From JACRAV01 sp964571235 (GTDB lineage Bacteria > Zixibacteria > MSB-5A5 > GN15 > FEB-12): a stretch of DNA of 64,000 nt. The stretch covers positions 744,001-808,000 of the forward strand of contig CAZNAI010000003.1 in assembly GCA_964571235.1 (NCBI GenBank). Direction: 5' to 3'. Both the position numbers and the translations under genes were made by a program. Shown here in pieces: positions 34,778 to 43,217 of this stretch (positions within the stretch are counted from its first letter, which is position 1; each line of letters opens with the position of its first letter). The notes beneath the pieces were generated by a model, which worked only from the letters and a program-made list of their open reading frames with translations, was not told the origin of the DNA and did no database searches.

Positions 34778-35011
34778 GCGCTAGGTCGGCCTGATCAATC
34801 CGGTCCCATTCTTATACTTGTTTGGAGGCCAAAAGTGCCGAGCAGGAGTATTGTGCTCAAATGCGGCGGATTGATTGGCGCACCGGTGATCGATGCCGTG
34901 CCGCTTTCGGCCCCGAAATTGAAATAGTATTCGGCGGCAGGGGTTAGTTATATTCCGGGCTCAATTGCAACCGACCTGCTGGTGTGGTCGTATCGTAAAG
35001 GAAGACGCCGG

Positions 35012-35575
35012 GTGCACGAAGAGGAGAACGCCCAGATCGCCGAAGCCCTTGCCGGGAATCAGAAGGCGTATGCCTGGCTGATGCATAAGCATCGTTCGTC
35101 GATCTTTCATATTATCAATCGGATGGTCCGCGATGACGAGGCGGCGCTCGATCTGGTGCAGGAGACATTTATGAAGGCGTTTGCATCGCTTGGTTCATAC
35201 CGGTCGGAGTATCGGTTTTCGACCTGGCTCTACCGGATCGCCGCAAACGCCTCGATTGATCACCTGCGCAAGCGCCGGATCAGCGCTTTATCGCTTGATC
35301 AGCCGACTCAGACCGAGGACGGCTCGGTAGAATTTGAGGTTGCCGACTACTCCTACCACCCCGGACTCGACCTGGAGCGCAAGGAACAGGCGATTGGGAT
35401 CGACGAGGCGATAGGGTCGTTACCGCCGACTTACCGGGAGGTTATCGTCTTGCGGCACAAGGATGATAAATCATATGAAGAAATAGCCGACTTATTAGGT
35501 GTCCCGGTCGGAACGGTCAAAGCCCGGATATTCCGGGCCCGGGAGCTATTGAAAAAGAAGTTACGGCACCTGTAG
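35012..35575 (+). CDS. ECF (sigma-70 family group 4) sigma factor
   Basis: 187 residues. Region 2 contains AYAWLMHKHRSSIFHII and AALDLVQETFMKAFASLGSYR, then FSTWLYRIAANASIDHLRKRR. Region 4 has LPPTYREVIVLRHKDDKSYEEIADLLGVPVGTVKARIFRARELL, the helix-turn-helix that reads the -35 element. There is no region 3, which defines ECF factors. GTG 35012 is preferred (AAGGAA upstream) over GTG 34982. The next gene starts 8 bases later and encodes an exported DUF4097 protein; no zinc-finger anti-sigma gene lies on either side, which is unusual. Confidence 0.93.
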   Translation: MHEEENAQIAEALAGNQKAYAWLMHKHRSSIFHIINRMVRDDEAALDLVQETFMKAFASLGSYRSEYRFSTWLYRIAANASIDHLRKRRISALSLDQPTQTEDGSVEFEVADYSYHPGLDLERKEQAIGIDEAIGSLPPTYREVIVLRHKDDKSYEEIADLLGVPVGTVKARIFRARELLKKKLRHL

Positions 35576-35583
35576 GTAGCAAG

Positions 35584-36564
35584 ATGATTGTGTTCTCAAA
35601 GTCGGCAAATCGTTTCTTGAGTTTCCTGCTGGCAGTGATATGCTTAACGGCTGTCGCGGCTGGGGCGAAGGAGTTCCGCCTGCCGGTGGAGCGCCGTGCT
35701 AAGGCAGAGAAATTGACGGCAGTCGATCTGACCTGGATCAACGGCGATTGCCGTGTCATTCCGGCTGAGACCGACGAAATCGTCATCTCGGCGGTGAAGC
35801 GGCTCGATGCGCTTTCGGCCGAAGATGCCCAGGACCTGGCCGATCATATTCAGATTTCAGCGCTTGAGATTGAAGGACGATTGGTGGTCACGACCAAGTA
35901 TCTCCAGACACTTGAGAATCTCCCCGGATTCTGGCAGAAGATGCTTGGCAAGAATAGCGACGCCGCTTTTGGAAAAGTTGATTGGACGGTGTCGGTTCCG
36001 GAAGGATTAGAAGTGGTGCTCACTTCGACCCGTGGAACGATTTCGCTTGAACAACTTCGCAATGATATTCAAGTGACATCGTCGGCGGCGGATATCAACC
36101 TCACGAGTATCGAGGGAAATATCGCAGTCGATAACGGATCGGGGAAACTGCAAGGAAATCTGCTGATAGGAAATCTGACTATTCGCCAGATGCAGGGATC
36201 TATTGGGCTTGAATTTGTCGAAGGCGATATTAAGATCAAGTCGTCGTCGGCGGCTATCAGCGTCTCACAGGAGCGGGGAGCGCTTGATCTGACGACTACC
36301 ACGGGCAATGTGGATATCAAGACGACTTTAGACAGCCGGCGAGACTATCTTGTGACAACCGAATCGGGGAATATCCGGGTATCGGTTCCACAGGAGGCCT
36401 CGGGCCGACTCAAATTGAATACGCGCACCGGCGAGATCAAGACCGATATGCCGGTAGCGATTACGTCGATGTCGTCAACCCGCCTGGACGGCGTGTTTGG
36501 TGACGGCGGTGTCAGAATAGTGCTGACTTCCGCTTCGGGCGATCTGACTGTGGCGCAATTTTAG
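35584..36564 (+). CDS. Exported DUF4097 beta-strand repeat protein
   Basis: 326 residues. The signal sequence (FLSFLLAVICLTAVAAGAKE) is followed by a domain of repeated short strands (SSAADINLTSIEGNIAVDNGSG, EFVEGDIKIKSSSAAISVSQ, ESGNIRVSVPQEASGRLKL, ASGDLTV), typical of DUF4097 (toast-rack/adhesin-like beta-helix). These are surface-exposed or periplasmic proteins often encoded beside ECF sigma factors. It is 8 bases after the sigma factor gene, so the two are co-expressed. It may sense or report envelope state; this is inferred from position only. Confidence 0.88.
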   Translation: MIVFSKSANRFLSFLLAVICLTAVAAGAKEFRLPVERRAKAEKLTAVDLTWINGDCRVIPAETDEIVISAVKRLDALSAEDAQDLADHIQISALEIEGRLVVTTKYLQTLENLPGFWQKMLGKNSDAAFGKVDWTVSVPEGLEVVLTSTRGTISLEQLRNDIQVTSSAADINLTSIEGNIAVDNGSGKLQGNLLIGNLTIRQMQGSIGLEFVEGDIKIKSSSAAISVSQERGALDLTTTTGNVDIKTTLDSRRDYLVTTESGNIRVSVPQEASGRLKLNTRTGEIKTDMPVAITSMSSTRLDGVFGDGGVRIVLTSASGDLTVAQF

Positions 36565-36591
36565 CGCCTGACGCGACACATAGGAAGGTGT

Positions 36592-37854
36592 ATGAACCGG
36601 ACGAAATTCGTCCTCGTGCTTTGCATGTTCTGCGCATCGATTTGGCTATTTTCAGCCGGGTCGGTGTTTTCTCAATCTTCCTCGGATGACCCCTCTCGAA
36701 TCGATAACATCACGTTTCAGCGGATTTCTCTTTCAGTCGATGGTGTCTATGGTCTTGACAGCACCGGCCAGGCCTGGCGGTATGACTTTGTCAATGGTGT
36801 ATTCGAAAGGACTACCGGAGCAGGCGGAGGAGAAACCGGCTTGCCCGGTGACAGGCCAAAAGAAGCCGCCGAGTTGCCGGTTGAGGTCCGCTGTACGGAA
36901 GAAATTCACTTTGAGCCGTATGAAAAGTCAATTGTTGTCGGACAGGACCAATTTGTCGAAGGTGACATTTCCGCCTTTGGAAAGATTACAGTGCGGGGGT
37001 GGGTGAAAGGTTCGGTTGAGTCGGTGCGCGGGCCGGTGATAGTTTCGGAGGGGGGACAAGTCGACGGCGACATTCGGGCGCCGGAAATTACTCTTCGCCG
37101 TGGCGCAATTCACTTGGGGAATCAAATACTTACCGATCCGCTGGAATTTCCCAAAGGGCTCACCGAGAAATTTGAAACGGCCGGGCTGTGGGTAGTTTTT
37201 GGAATGACTCTTTTCTTACTGTTGGCGGCGTTTCTGTATTTCACACTGATGCCCAATCAGGTGGATCATTTCGGAAGGTGTGTGGCTCGTTATCCGGTAA
37301 AATCGGCGGCGGTAGGGCTTCTGTTTGTGTTTGGCCTGCCGGTTCTGGTAGTCTTACTGGCGATCACTTTGGTGGGTGTTCTGCTGATTCCACTTGTTCC
37401 GTTTGCATATCTGTTCGCGATAAGCTTAGGAGTGGTCACAACCGGGAAATTGATCGGCGGGAAAATACTCAGGGCCTCGGTGGGTGGCGAATATCATCCC
37501 GTTGCTACCGCGGGAACAGGTCTGTTAGTGTTCATGGGAATGTGGCTCCTGGTGGCGCTGTTGATGGGCTCGACCTCGACCGTGGCCTACGGGTTCGGTA
37601 TCGCGTCTTTGGTTATCTCAATTATTATTTCTTGTTTCCCGGTCTGTGCGGGCGTTGGGGCGGCGGTTCTGACCCGTTTCGGTTTTCGCCCGCATGTGAG
37701 CCTTCGCGACCGCTTAGCGGCCGAACAGGCCGCAGTGCCCGCGCCGGCTCCGCCGCCGATTCGTCGTACGACACCGTTTGAGATGCCCGTCCAGCCGCCG
37801 GCGCCGACTCCGCCGCCACCGCCAAATCCACCGGCTGATGGTTCTCAGGGCTGA
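36592..37854 (+). CDS. Bactofilin-like domain fused to a four-helix membrane domain
   Basis: 420 residues. Signal peptide, a disordered linker, then a short bactofilin-type beta-helix (residues about 118-182: EKSIVVGQDQFVEGDISAFG, VRGWVKGSVESVRGPVIVSE, GGQVDGDIRAPEITLR). Four or more membrane helices follow (residues about 205-370), then a cytoplasmic or periplasmic Pro-rich tail (AQ-PAPAPPPI to PPPPPNPP). Bactofilins usually polymerise in the cytoplasm; the signal sequence here puts the beta-helix outside. Third gene of the ECF sigma operon, 27 bases after the DUF4097 gene. Confidence 0.8.
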   Translation: MNRTKFVLVLCMFCASIWLFSAGSVFSQSSSDDPSRIDNITFQRISLSVDGVYGLDSTGQAWRYDFVNGVFERTTGAGGGETGLPGDRPKEAAELPVEVRCTEEIHFEPYEKSIVVGQDQFVEGDISAFGKITVRGWVKGSVESVRGPVIVSEGGQVDGDIRAPEITLRRGAIHLGNQILTDPLEFPKGLTEKFETAGLWVVFGMTLFLLLAAFLYFTLMPNQVDHFGRCVARYPVKSAAVGLLFVFGLPVLVVLLAITLVGVLLIPLVPFAYLFAISLGVVTTGKLIGGKILRASVGGEYHPVATAGTGLLVFMGMWLLVALLMGSTSTVAYGFGIASLVISIIISCFPVCAGVGAAVLTRFGFRPHVSLRDRLAAEQAAVPAPAPPPIRRTTPFEMPVQPPAPTPPPPPNPPADGSQG

Positions 37855-37940
37855 AACCCGCTATTTCAATTTGACGCAACTTTGCGTCACTCCGGCCAGT
37901 ATAGATACCAACGAACTTTATGGCAGGAGTGAGATGGACT

Positions 37941-38792
37941 ATGAACAGGCGAGCAATTTGGGGAAGTGTATTTTCGGTATTGATCCTATCAGGTGTAGTC
38001 GGAGCGGGGGAGCTTAAGACTGACGGTCGAACAATCGCTCTTGAAGGAGCGAAAAAGCTCGAAATCAAATGTACCTTTGCGGCGGGACGGCTCTATATCG
38101 AGCCGGCGCCGATTGCTGAGGCGGCCAAAATCGAAGCCGAGTACGATCCGGACCGGATCGATCTTGAAGTCGACTACCGGGTGCGGGGAGAATCGGGCCA
38201 GCTCACGATCGAAACGGATCATCATGGCCGCAATGTCGATACTGATGACAACGAACTTTCGTTGACGATCTCAGACAAATGGCCGACCGAATTGCGTTTG
38301 AATCTTGGCGCATGCAAGGGGGATTTGGAACTGGGTGGGGTGCCGCTCACACTGCTTGATCTGGAAATTGGCGCGGCGTCCGGTTCGATTTCGTTCTCCA
38401 AGCCAAATCCGGTGCGGATGCGGAGATTTAATATCGATGTCGGGGCATCTTCGGCGAAGATTTTCAAGATCGGCAACGCCAACGCCGAGCGGGTTAAGTG
38501 TAGTGTGGGGGCGGCGTCGTCGGTGCTTGATCTGACCGGCGAGTATCATGGCGAAACAGAGGTTGATATCAGTGTGGGGGTCGCTTCGGCGGATATCGTG
38601 CTCCCCTCCAATATTCCGGTAAGAGTAGAATCGGACGACAGCAATTGGTTTTCGTCGGTTAAGTTTCGCAAGCGCGATTTGAAGGAAGTCGACGACGGCG
38701 TTTGGGAGTCAGACAATTTCGAGACGGAGAAAGATAGGTTGATTGTGCGAGTCGAAGTGGGGATGGGCTCGGTAAAAATTGCGTGGGAATAG
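37941..38792 (+). CDS. Exported toast-rack / LiaF-like beta protein
   Basis: 283 residues with signal peptide (AIWGSVFSVLILSGVVGAGE). The mature part reads KLEIKCTFAAGRLYIEPA, LRLNLGACKGDLELGGVPLTLLDLEIGAASGSI, FNIDVGASSAKIFKIGNAN and VKCSVGAASSVLDLTGEYHG. This regular strand pattern belongs to the DUF4097/LiaF C-terminal (toast-rack) group. It is the fourth gene of the ECF sigma unit, 86 bases after the bactofilin gene. ATG 37941 gives the cleanest signal; ATG 37920 is an alternative. Function unknown; LiaF-type domains take part in cell-envelope stress signalling. Confidence 0.8.
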   Translation: MNRRAIWGSVFSVLILSGVVGAGELKTDGRTIALEGAKKLEIKCTFAAGRLYIEPAPIAEAAKIEAEYDPDRIDLEVDYRVRGESGQLTIETDHHGRNVDTDDNELSLTISDKWPTELRLNLGACKGDLELGGVPLTLLDLEIGAASGSISFSKPNPVRMRRFNIDVGASSAKIFKIGNANAERVKCSVGAASSVLDLTGEYHGETEVDISVGVASADIVLPSNIPVRVESDDSNWFSSVKFRKRDLKEVDDGVWESDNFETEKDRLIVRVEVGMGSVKIAWE

Positions 38793-38810
38793 AATCAGCT
38801 CATAACGTGA

Positions 38811-38839
38811 AAAGCCGCCCCGAAAAGGCGGCTTTTTTT
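38811..38839 (+). terminator. Terminator of the ECF sigma operon
   Basis: 9-bp stem AAAGCCGCC (38811-38819) with GGCGGCTTT (38827-38835) and a T-run to 38839. Nearly identical to the terminator at 39897. Confidence 0.9.
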
Positions 38840-38874
38840 GTGCGCGTGAACTTCGACGTCCCGCCTTCTGTATA

Positions 38875-38903
38875 TTGACAAGATTGGGCATGTTTAGTAT
38901 ACT
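38875..38903 (+). promoter_or_regulatory. Strong promoter for the dockerin gene
   Basis: TTGACA (38875-38880), 17 bases, TATACT (38898-38903). Perfect -35 and five of six at -10; predicted start near 38910, 34 bases before the ATG. Confidence 0.8.
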
Positions 38904-38943
38904 GAATTATTATCGCCTGTTTTCAGATGCAGGGAGGTCTAAA

Positions 38944-39876
38944 ATGGTCAAACATCTTCTCGTATCCGCCGTTTCGCTCGCCATGACTGCGATGATAGCT
39001 GAAGCCCAGCCGCCGGGGAACACGGAAGTGAAGATTTCGAGTTCGCAGATTACGGGAGCGCTCATTGCGGCCTCGGACACAGTGCTCTACGTCGGGTTTG
39101 GCATGAGCCTTGTTAAGTTCCCTTTTCAATTTATCAATCGAGATACGACAAGGTACAGTGTGACCAATGCGATCGTAGTCTGGAGCCCCGAGGACCTCAA
39201 CTGGTCACACTCGTCGTCTAACGGAGGCAATTTTCATTTTACAACGCCGGTATCGGGGCTGTGGTTAGACACAACCGGGTATTGTTCGATCTCTGGCTTC
39301 GATAGCGAGTTTGAATTTAGTTGTTTGAGTTGTGACGGCCTTGGGCGTGACACTCTGGTATTTACTGCGACTGCTTTGGATCCCGCGAGTGCTGCGCTTC
39401 GAGCACGCGACTCAGGAATTGCGTTCAAAATAGTGGTGAGGCTCAACTCTGCGGACAGTTGCAAGCGAATATGTTTTGACTCGGCTATGAGTGCGCCCTT
39501 GTCGGGATGGAAATGGAGTTCGGTAAATTATCAACCGCCCTATGAAGCAATACCGTCATGGAGCGGTGCGCGGTGCTTTCAGATTCGTCGTATCATCAAT
39601 GAACGGGGATATCCAGCCAATGCGTGTTGTGTCGGAAAAACGGGGAATGTCGACTGCGATCCCGATAACCGAACCGATATTTCGGATCTGGTCCGGCTGA
39701 TTGACTATGCCTACATATCTTTTAATCCGCTGTGCTGTTACCCCGCCGCCAACATAAGTGGCGATGAAGGGGGGCAGATTGATGTCGGCGATGTCTCCTA
39801 TTTGCTCAACTATCTATACATTGATTTCCAGGATTGGTGGTTGGCACCGTGTGGCGGATGGGCCTGCAATCGATAG
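38944..39876 (+). CDS. Exported protein with C-terminal type I dockerin
   Basis: 310 residues. GGGAGG precedes ATG 38944. A signal peptide (LLVSAVSLAMTAMIAEAQ) is followed by a 200-residue beta-rich domain with several cysteines that I do not recognise. The C-terminus is a two-repeat dockerin: GNVDCDPDNRTDISDLVRLIDYAYISFNP and the second copy with GQIDVGDVSYLLNYLYIDF, each a calcium-loop plus helix. Dockerins bind cohesin domains; a cohesin-like protein is encoded 3.3 kb downstream. Own promoter and terminator make it a single-gene unit. Confidence 0.88.
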   Translation: MVKHLLVSAVSLAMTAMIAEAQPPGNTEVKISSSQITGALIAASDTVLYVGFGMSLVKFPFQFINRDTTRYSVTNAIVVWSPEDLNWSHSSSNGGNFHFTTPVSGLWLDTTGYCSISGFDSEFEFSCLSCDGLGRDTLVFTATALDPASAALRARDSGIAFKIVVRLNSADSCKRICFDSAMSAPLSGWKWSSVNYQPPYEAIPSWSGARCFQIRRIINERGYPANACCVGKTGNVDCDPDNRTDISDLVRLIDYAYISFNPLCCYPAANISGDEGGQIDVGDVSYLLNYLYIDFQDWWLAPCGGWACNR

Positions 39877-39896
39877 CCGCCAAGTTAGAGTCTGAG

Positions 39897-39924
39897 AAGC
39901 CGCCCCGAAAGGGCGGCTTTTTTT
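39897..39924 (+). terminator. Terminator after the dockerin gene
   Basis: 9-bp stem AAGCCGCCC (39897-39905) with GGGCGGCTT (39911-39919), then T residues. Shares the stem core, flank and TGTGCG tail with the terminator at 38811. Confidence 0.9.
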
Positions 39925-39973
39925 GTGCGTATCTCTCGATTGCGAGTACAAGAAATCGTGAGGAAACAACTTG

Positions 39974-40003
39974 TTGAAGTCGCCAATGACTTCGGGTTAT
40001 ACT
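39974..40003 (+). promoter_or_regulatory. Promoter with inverted repeat before the HtrA gene
   Basis: TTGAAG (39974-39979), 18 bases, TATACT (39998-40003). The dyad GAAGTC-N6-GACTTC (39976-39993) covers the -35 and the spacer, the position of a repressor operator. Confidence 0.5.
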
Positions 40004-40059
40004 GGCGCTGACTGCGCGGCAAAGCGCGGCCCAAAAGGCAGAGAAACAGAGGAGATTGC

Positions 40060-41436
40060 ATGAAGGTATGGTCAAAGGCGGCGATCGGTCTGGTGTCGGC
40101 GGTAGCTGTGTTAGCCGGGTCCGGTAGCCGAGCCGATTCGTTTCAGGATCAGGTTTTTCGCGCCCGGGACAAAGTGCTCCCGGCGCTTGTGCATATTCAG
40201 CCGGTGATCAAGGATTACAACACCGGTGAACTGAAAAAGCAGGCGGTGATCGGATCGGGAGTCATATTCGACGCCCGCGGGTATGTGCTTACAAACTATC
40301 ATGTCGCCGGCAAGGCGGTGCGGATACTCTGTACACTGAACGACCGTGAAGAAATCCCGGCTACATACGTTGGCGGTGACCCGCCGACTGATCTTGCGGT
40401 AATCCAGTTGCAACTGGATAAATACAAGGGCAAGAAAATCTCGGTGGCGGAGTTTGGCAATTCCGATTCGATTCAAGTTGGGCAATATGTCCTGGCGATG
40501 GGATCGCCGCTGGCGCTCGCGCGTACGGTGTCGGCAGGAGTGATTTCAACCAAGGATCGGTATTTCGGAACCGAAGTGCGGTTGCCGTCGGGGGAACAGA
40601 CCGGGAATTTCAATTTGTGGATTCAGACCGATGCCGCGATCAATCCCGGTAATTCGGGCGGACCGCTGGTTGACTTGAGCGGACGGGTGATCGGAATCAA
40701 TTCGCGAGCGACGATGTTTGCCAACACGATTGGATTTTCAATTCCGATAAATATCGCCAAGGAAGCAGTCAAGGCGATCCTGACCGACGGTCACGTTACG
40801 CGGTCGTGGATTGGAGTACATTGTCAGGCCCTTCAGGAATTGGAAGGGTATTTCGGCACCGATCCGAATGTCGGTGTGCTGGTCGCGTCGGTAGATCCCG
40901 GATCACCGTCGGAACTGGCCGGACTTCAGGCGGGGGATTTGATTCAGAGTATCGACGGTCAGGCAGTGTCGGGTAGATTTGTTGAGGAGTTGCCGTCGTT
41001 TTACAAGAAGATCGCAACATACCCACCGGGGACATCACTAAATTTGTCGGTCAACCGGCAGAGTCAAACTAACCCGGTCACGGTAGTGACCCGTTTGTTG
41101 GGTGAGTTACAGGGAGAGGCGTCGGAGGTCTCGGCCTGGGGATTCACCGCTCGCACGATCACTCGCAACATGCAGATTGAATACCAGCTAAAAGATACGA
41201 TCGGGGTCTTTGTCGCGGGAGTGCGCGATGGGGGACCGGCCGACAACGCCGGACTTCGGCGCGGGGATGTTATTGTCAAAGCAGATAATTCGCCGGTGAC
41301 GTCGGTAGCCGAATTGACGGCGGTGTACGACAAGATGCAGGCGGGTGACCGTTCGAAGACGCTCATTGTCTTTCGGCGAGGAACGGCTGAACGATTCGGG
41401 GTGATCGAGATCATCAAATCCGGGGAGGATCAATAA
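40060..41436 (+). CDS. HtrA-type serine protease with two PDZ domains
   Basis: 458 residues. Signal peptide (AAIGLVSAVAVLAGSGSRAD), trypsin-like domain with the full triad H81 (TNYHVAG), D111 (PPTDLAVIQ) and S199 (NPGNSGGPL), then two PDZ domains (about residues 265-340 and 375-450). Periplasmic protein quality control is the expected role. GAGGAG lies upstream of ATG 40060. The next gene starts 1 base after the stop codon and encodes an HtrA-like protein without the triad, so the two are made together. Confidence 0.93.
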   Translation: MKVWSKAAIGLVSAVAVLAGSGSRADSFQDQVFRARDKVLPALVHIQPVIKDYNTGELKKQAVIGSGVIFDARGYVLTNYHVAGKAVRILCTLNDREEIPATYVGGDPPTDLAVIQLQLDKYKGKKISVAEFGNSDSIQVGQYVLAMGSPLALARTVSAGVISTKDRYFGTEVRLPSGEQTGNFNLWIQTDAAINPGNSGGPLVDLSGRVIGINSRATMFANTIGFSIPINIAKEAVKAILTDGHVTRSWIGVHCQALQELEGYFGTDPNVGVLVASVDPGSPSELAGLQAGDLIQSIDGQAVSGRFVEELPSFYKKIATYPPGTSLNLSVNRQSQTNPVTVVTRLLGELQGEASEVSAWGFTARTITRNMQIEYQLKDTIGVFVAGVRDGGPADNAGLRRGDVIVKADNSPVTSVAELTAVYDKMQAGDRSKTLIVFRRGTAERFGVIEIIKSGEDQ

Positions 41437-41437
41437 C

Positions 41438-42868
41438 ATGCGAAAGAGAATCTTACTAATAGCCTCGGTAGCGCTGGTTTGCTGGTCGTCGGCTCGTGCG
41501 GCGATCGATCCGCCGGCGTTTGATTTTGCCAAGATTGAAAAACAGGTGCGCCAGTTCACGGTCATTGTTGATATTCGCGTGGAGCTTTCGTTCGGATCGC
41601 AGACCGAGGAGCAGAAGATGCGCCTTTTGGGGACGATCATTGACGAGAGTGGTTTGGTGATATTCGACGGTGAGGGTTTGTCAGATGAGACGGTGCCAAC
41701 GCTGTCCAATATCACGATGAAGATACGCCCAACCCGGCTGACTGCGCGTACGCTTGATGGCCGTGAGTTCAGCGGCGAATTTTTGGGGGTTGATCGGTTC
41801 ACCCATATCGGATTTGGTCAGCTCAAAGCGGCGAACGGAGAGAAGTTTACGCCGGTGAAGTTTGCGACCAATCCGCAGTTTGTGATCGGGTCGTGGCTTG
41901 GGCTTTATATGTTACTGCCGGAGTTTGCCAATCCGCCGTTGGCGGCGGATGTTGGGATGATAGCCGCGCAGATAGAAACCCCCGAGAAATTCACACTGAC
42001 GATGGGGTTCAGTTCTGCGCAAGCGATGTCGGTTCTGTTTGATCGCAACTATACTCCGGTCGGAGTGGTGGGATCCTTACCGGATCCCTCGGCATCGTCC
42101 AGTGACGCCGGTGGGATGTTACAGGGGATGAACGCCAGCGATTATCCGCTAATGGGAGTGATCACCGGCGAACGACTGGCCCGTCTGGCGGCCAATCCGC
42201 CGCGTCGCGGGAAAGCCGATCGTTCGTGGCTGGGGATCAGCCTGCAGGCGCTCACGCCGGAGATCGCCGACTACTTGAAAATACCAGTCTCCAACGGGAT
42301 TATTGTTAATGAGGTCATGCGCAGTTCGCCTGCTTCACGTGCGGGACTAGAGATCGGTGATATTATTTCATCGGTGAATAGTGTCCCTGTTCTGGTGGAC
42401 AAGGAAGAGCGGGTTTCGATATTTCAGCGGATGATCTCAGAGCTGGCGCCGGGGACTCAGGTTGAGTTTGGTGTCTATCGGCCCAATGACGGCCAGACGC
42501 CGACACCGTTGACAGTGTCGGTAACCATTGCGCAGGCGCCGATGACCGCTTCCGAATCTCCTGAGTACGACAACAAGAAACTGGAATTCAAAGTGCGGGA
42601 TATGGTGCTGGCTGATTTTATCTCAAACAACATCACCGACAGCACTCTCACGGGTGTGGTGGTTTCCAATCTCAAATCAGGTGGCTTGGCGATGGTCGGC
42701 GGGCTGATGCTCGGCGACATTGTGCAGAAAATCGGAGCGACATCGGTGAGTAAGATCGATGACGCCAAGGCGGCGATGGATGAAGTGGAAAAGAAAAAGC
42801 CGTCCGAAGTGGTCTTCTTTGTCTGGCGTGACGGGAAGACGCAGTTTGTGAATGTAAAAACCGATTGA
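41438..42868 (+). CDS. Inactive HtrA-like partner with two PDZ domains
   Basis: 476 residues with signal peptide (ILLIASVALVCWSSARAA). The N-terminal part follows the HtrA domain order, but all three catalytic positions are lost. Where active HtrA has TNYHV the sequence reads GLVIFDGEGLSDE, where it has PTDLAVI it reads FTHIGFG, and where it has GNSGGPL it reads FSSAQAMSVLFDR. Two PDZ domains remain (SWLGISLQALTPEIADYLKI onward, and TGVVVSNLKSGGLAMVGG near the end). It starts 1 base after the active protease gene, suggesting a regulatory or substrate-binding subunit of a mixed complex. Confidence 0.85.
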   Translation: MRKRILLIASVALVCWSSARAAIDPPAFDFAKIEKQVRQFTVIVDIRVELSFGSQTEEQKMRLLGTIIDESGLVIFDGEGLSDETVPTLSNITMKIRPTRLTARTLDGREFSGEFLGVDRFTHIGFGQLKAANGEKFTPVKFATNPQFVIGSWLGLYMLLPEFANPPLAADVGMIAAQIETPEKFTLTMGFSSAQAMSVLFDRNYTPVGVVGSLPDPSASSSDAGGMLQGMNASDYPLMGVITGERLARLAANPPRRGKADRSWLGISLQALTPEIADYLKIPVSNGIIVNEVMRSSPASRAGLEIGDIISSVNSVPVLVDKEERVSIFQRMISELAPGTQVEFGVYRPNDGQTPTPLTVSVTIAQAPMTASESPEYDNKKLEFKVRDMVLADFISNNITDSTLTGVVVSNLKSGGLAMVGGLMLGDIVQKIGATSVSKIDDAKAAMDEVEKKKPSEVVFFVWRDGKTQFVNVKTD

Positions 42869-43217
42869 TCACACAGTTGTTTTGAGAAGCCACCCGGCGT
42901 ATCACAAGGTCGCGATTAAAGATCTGTTGACAGAGTAGCCCTTCGGGGCTACTTTTGTTTTGAGATTGCGATGGGCAGTCAAATGCATGTACTGTCCTGC
43001 ACTACTACACGTTGTTCCCGCTGGTGAACAGTTGAGCATTCTTGGTAAGTTCAAGGTTCAGAGAAGGATATGCGACTCAAAGTCGGCGGGTTCGCCGGTA
43101 GGTGCAGTTGTTGGCATACGGCATACCGTTTGCGCAAGAGGGGTATGGCGGGAGTAAAGAGGCCCGCCAATTAGAGGAAAGAGCAAACGATCGGTCTTAA
43201 GAGGAAAGGGTAGTACG
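42869..43217. other. Gap with a terminator and no gene
   Basis: About 350 bases. A terminator for the HtrA pair lies at 42934-42960. The rest holds no convincing coding sequence or promoter; a 65-codon open frame at 42960 lacks a ribosome binding site. Confidence 0.5.
42934..42960 (+). terminator. Terminator of the HtrA pair
   Basis: Perfect stem AGTAGCCC (42934-42941) with GGGCTACT (42946-42953) around TTCG, followed by TTTGTTTT. Confidence 0.85.

Noticed and set aside
42960..43157. A 65-codon gene upstream of the cohesin-like gene
   Set aside because: No ribosome binding site; it begins within the tail of a terminator and has no recognisable features.
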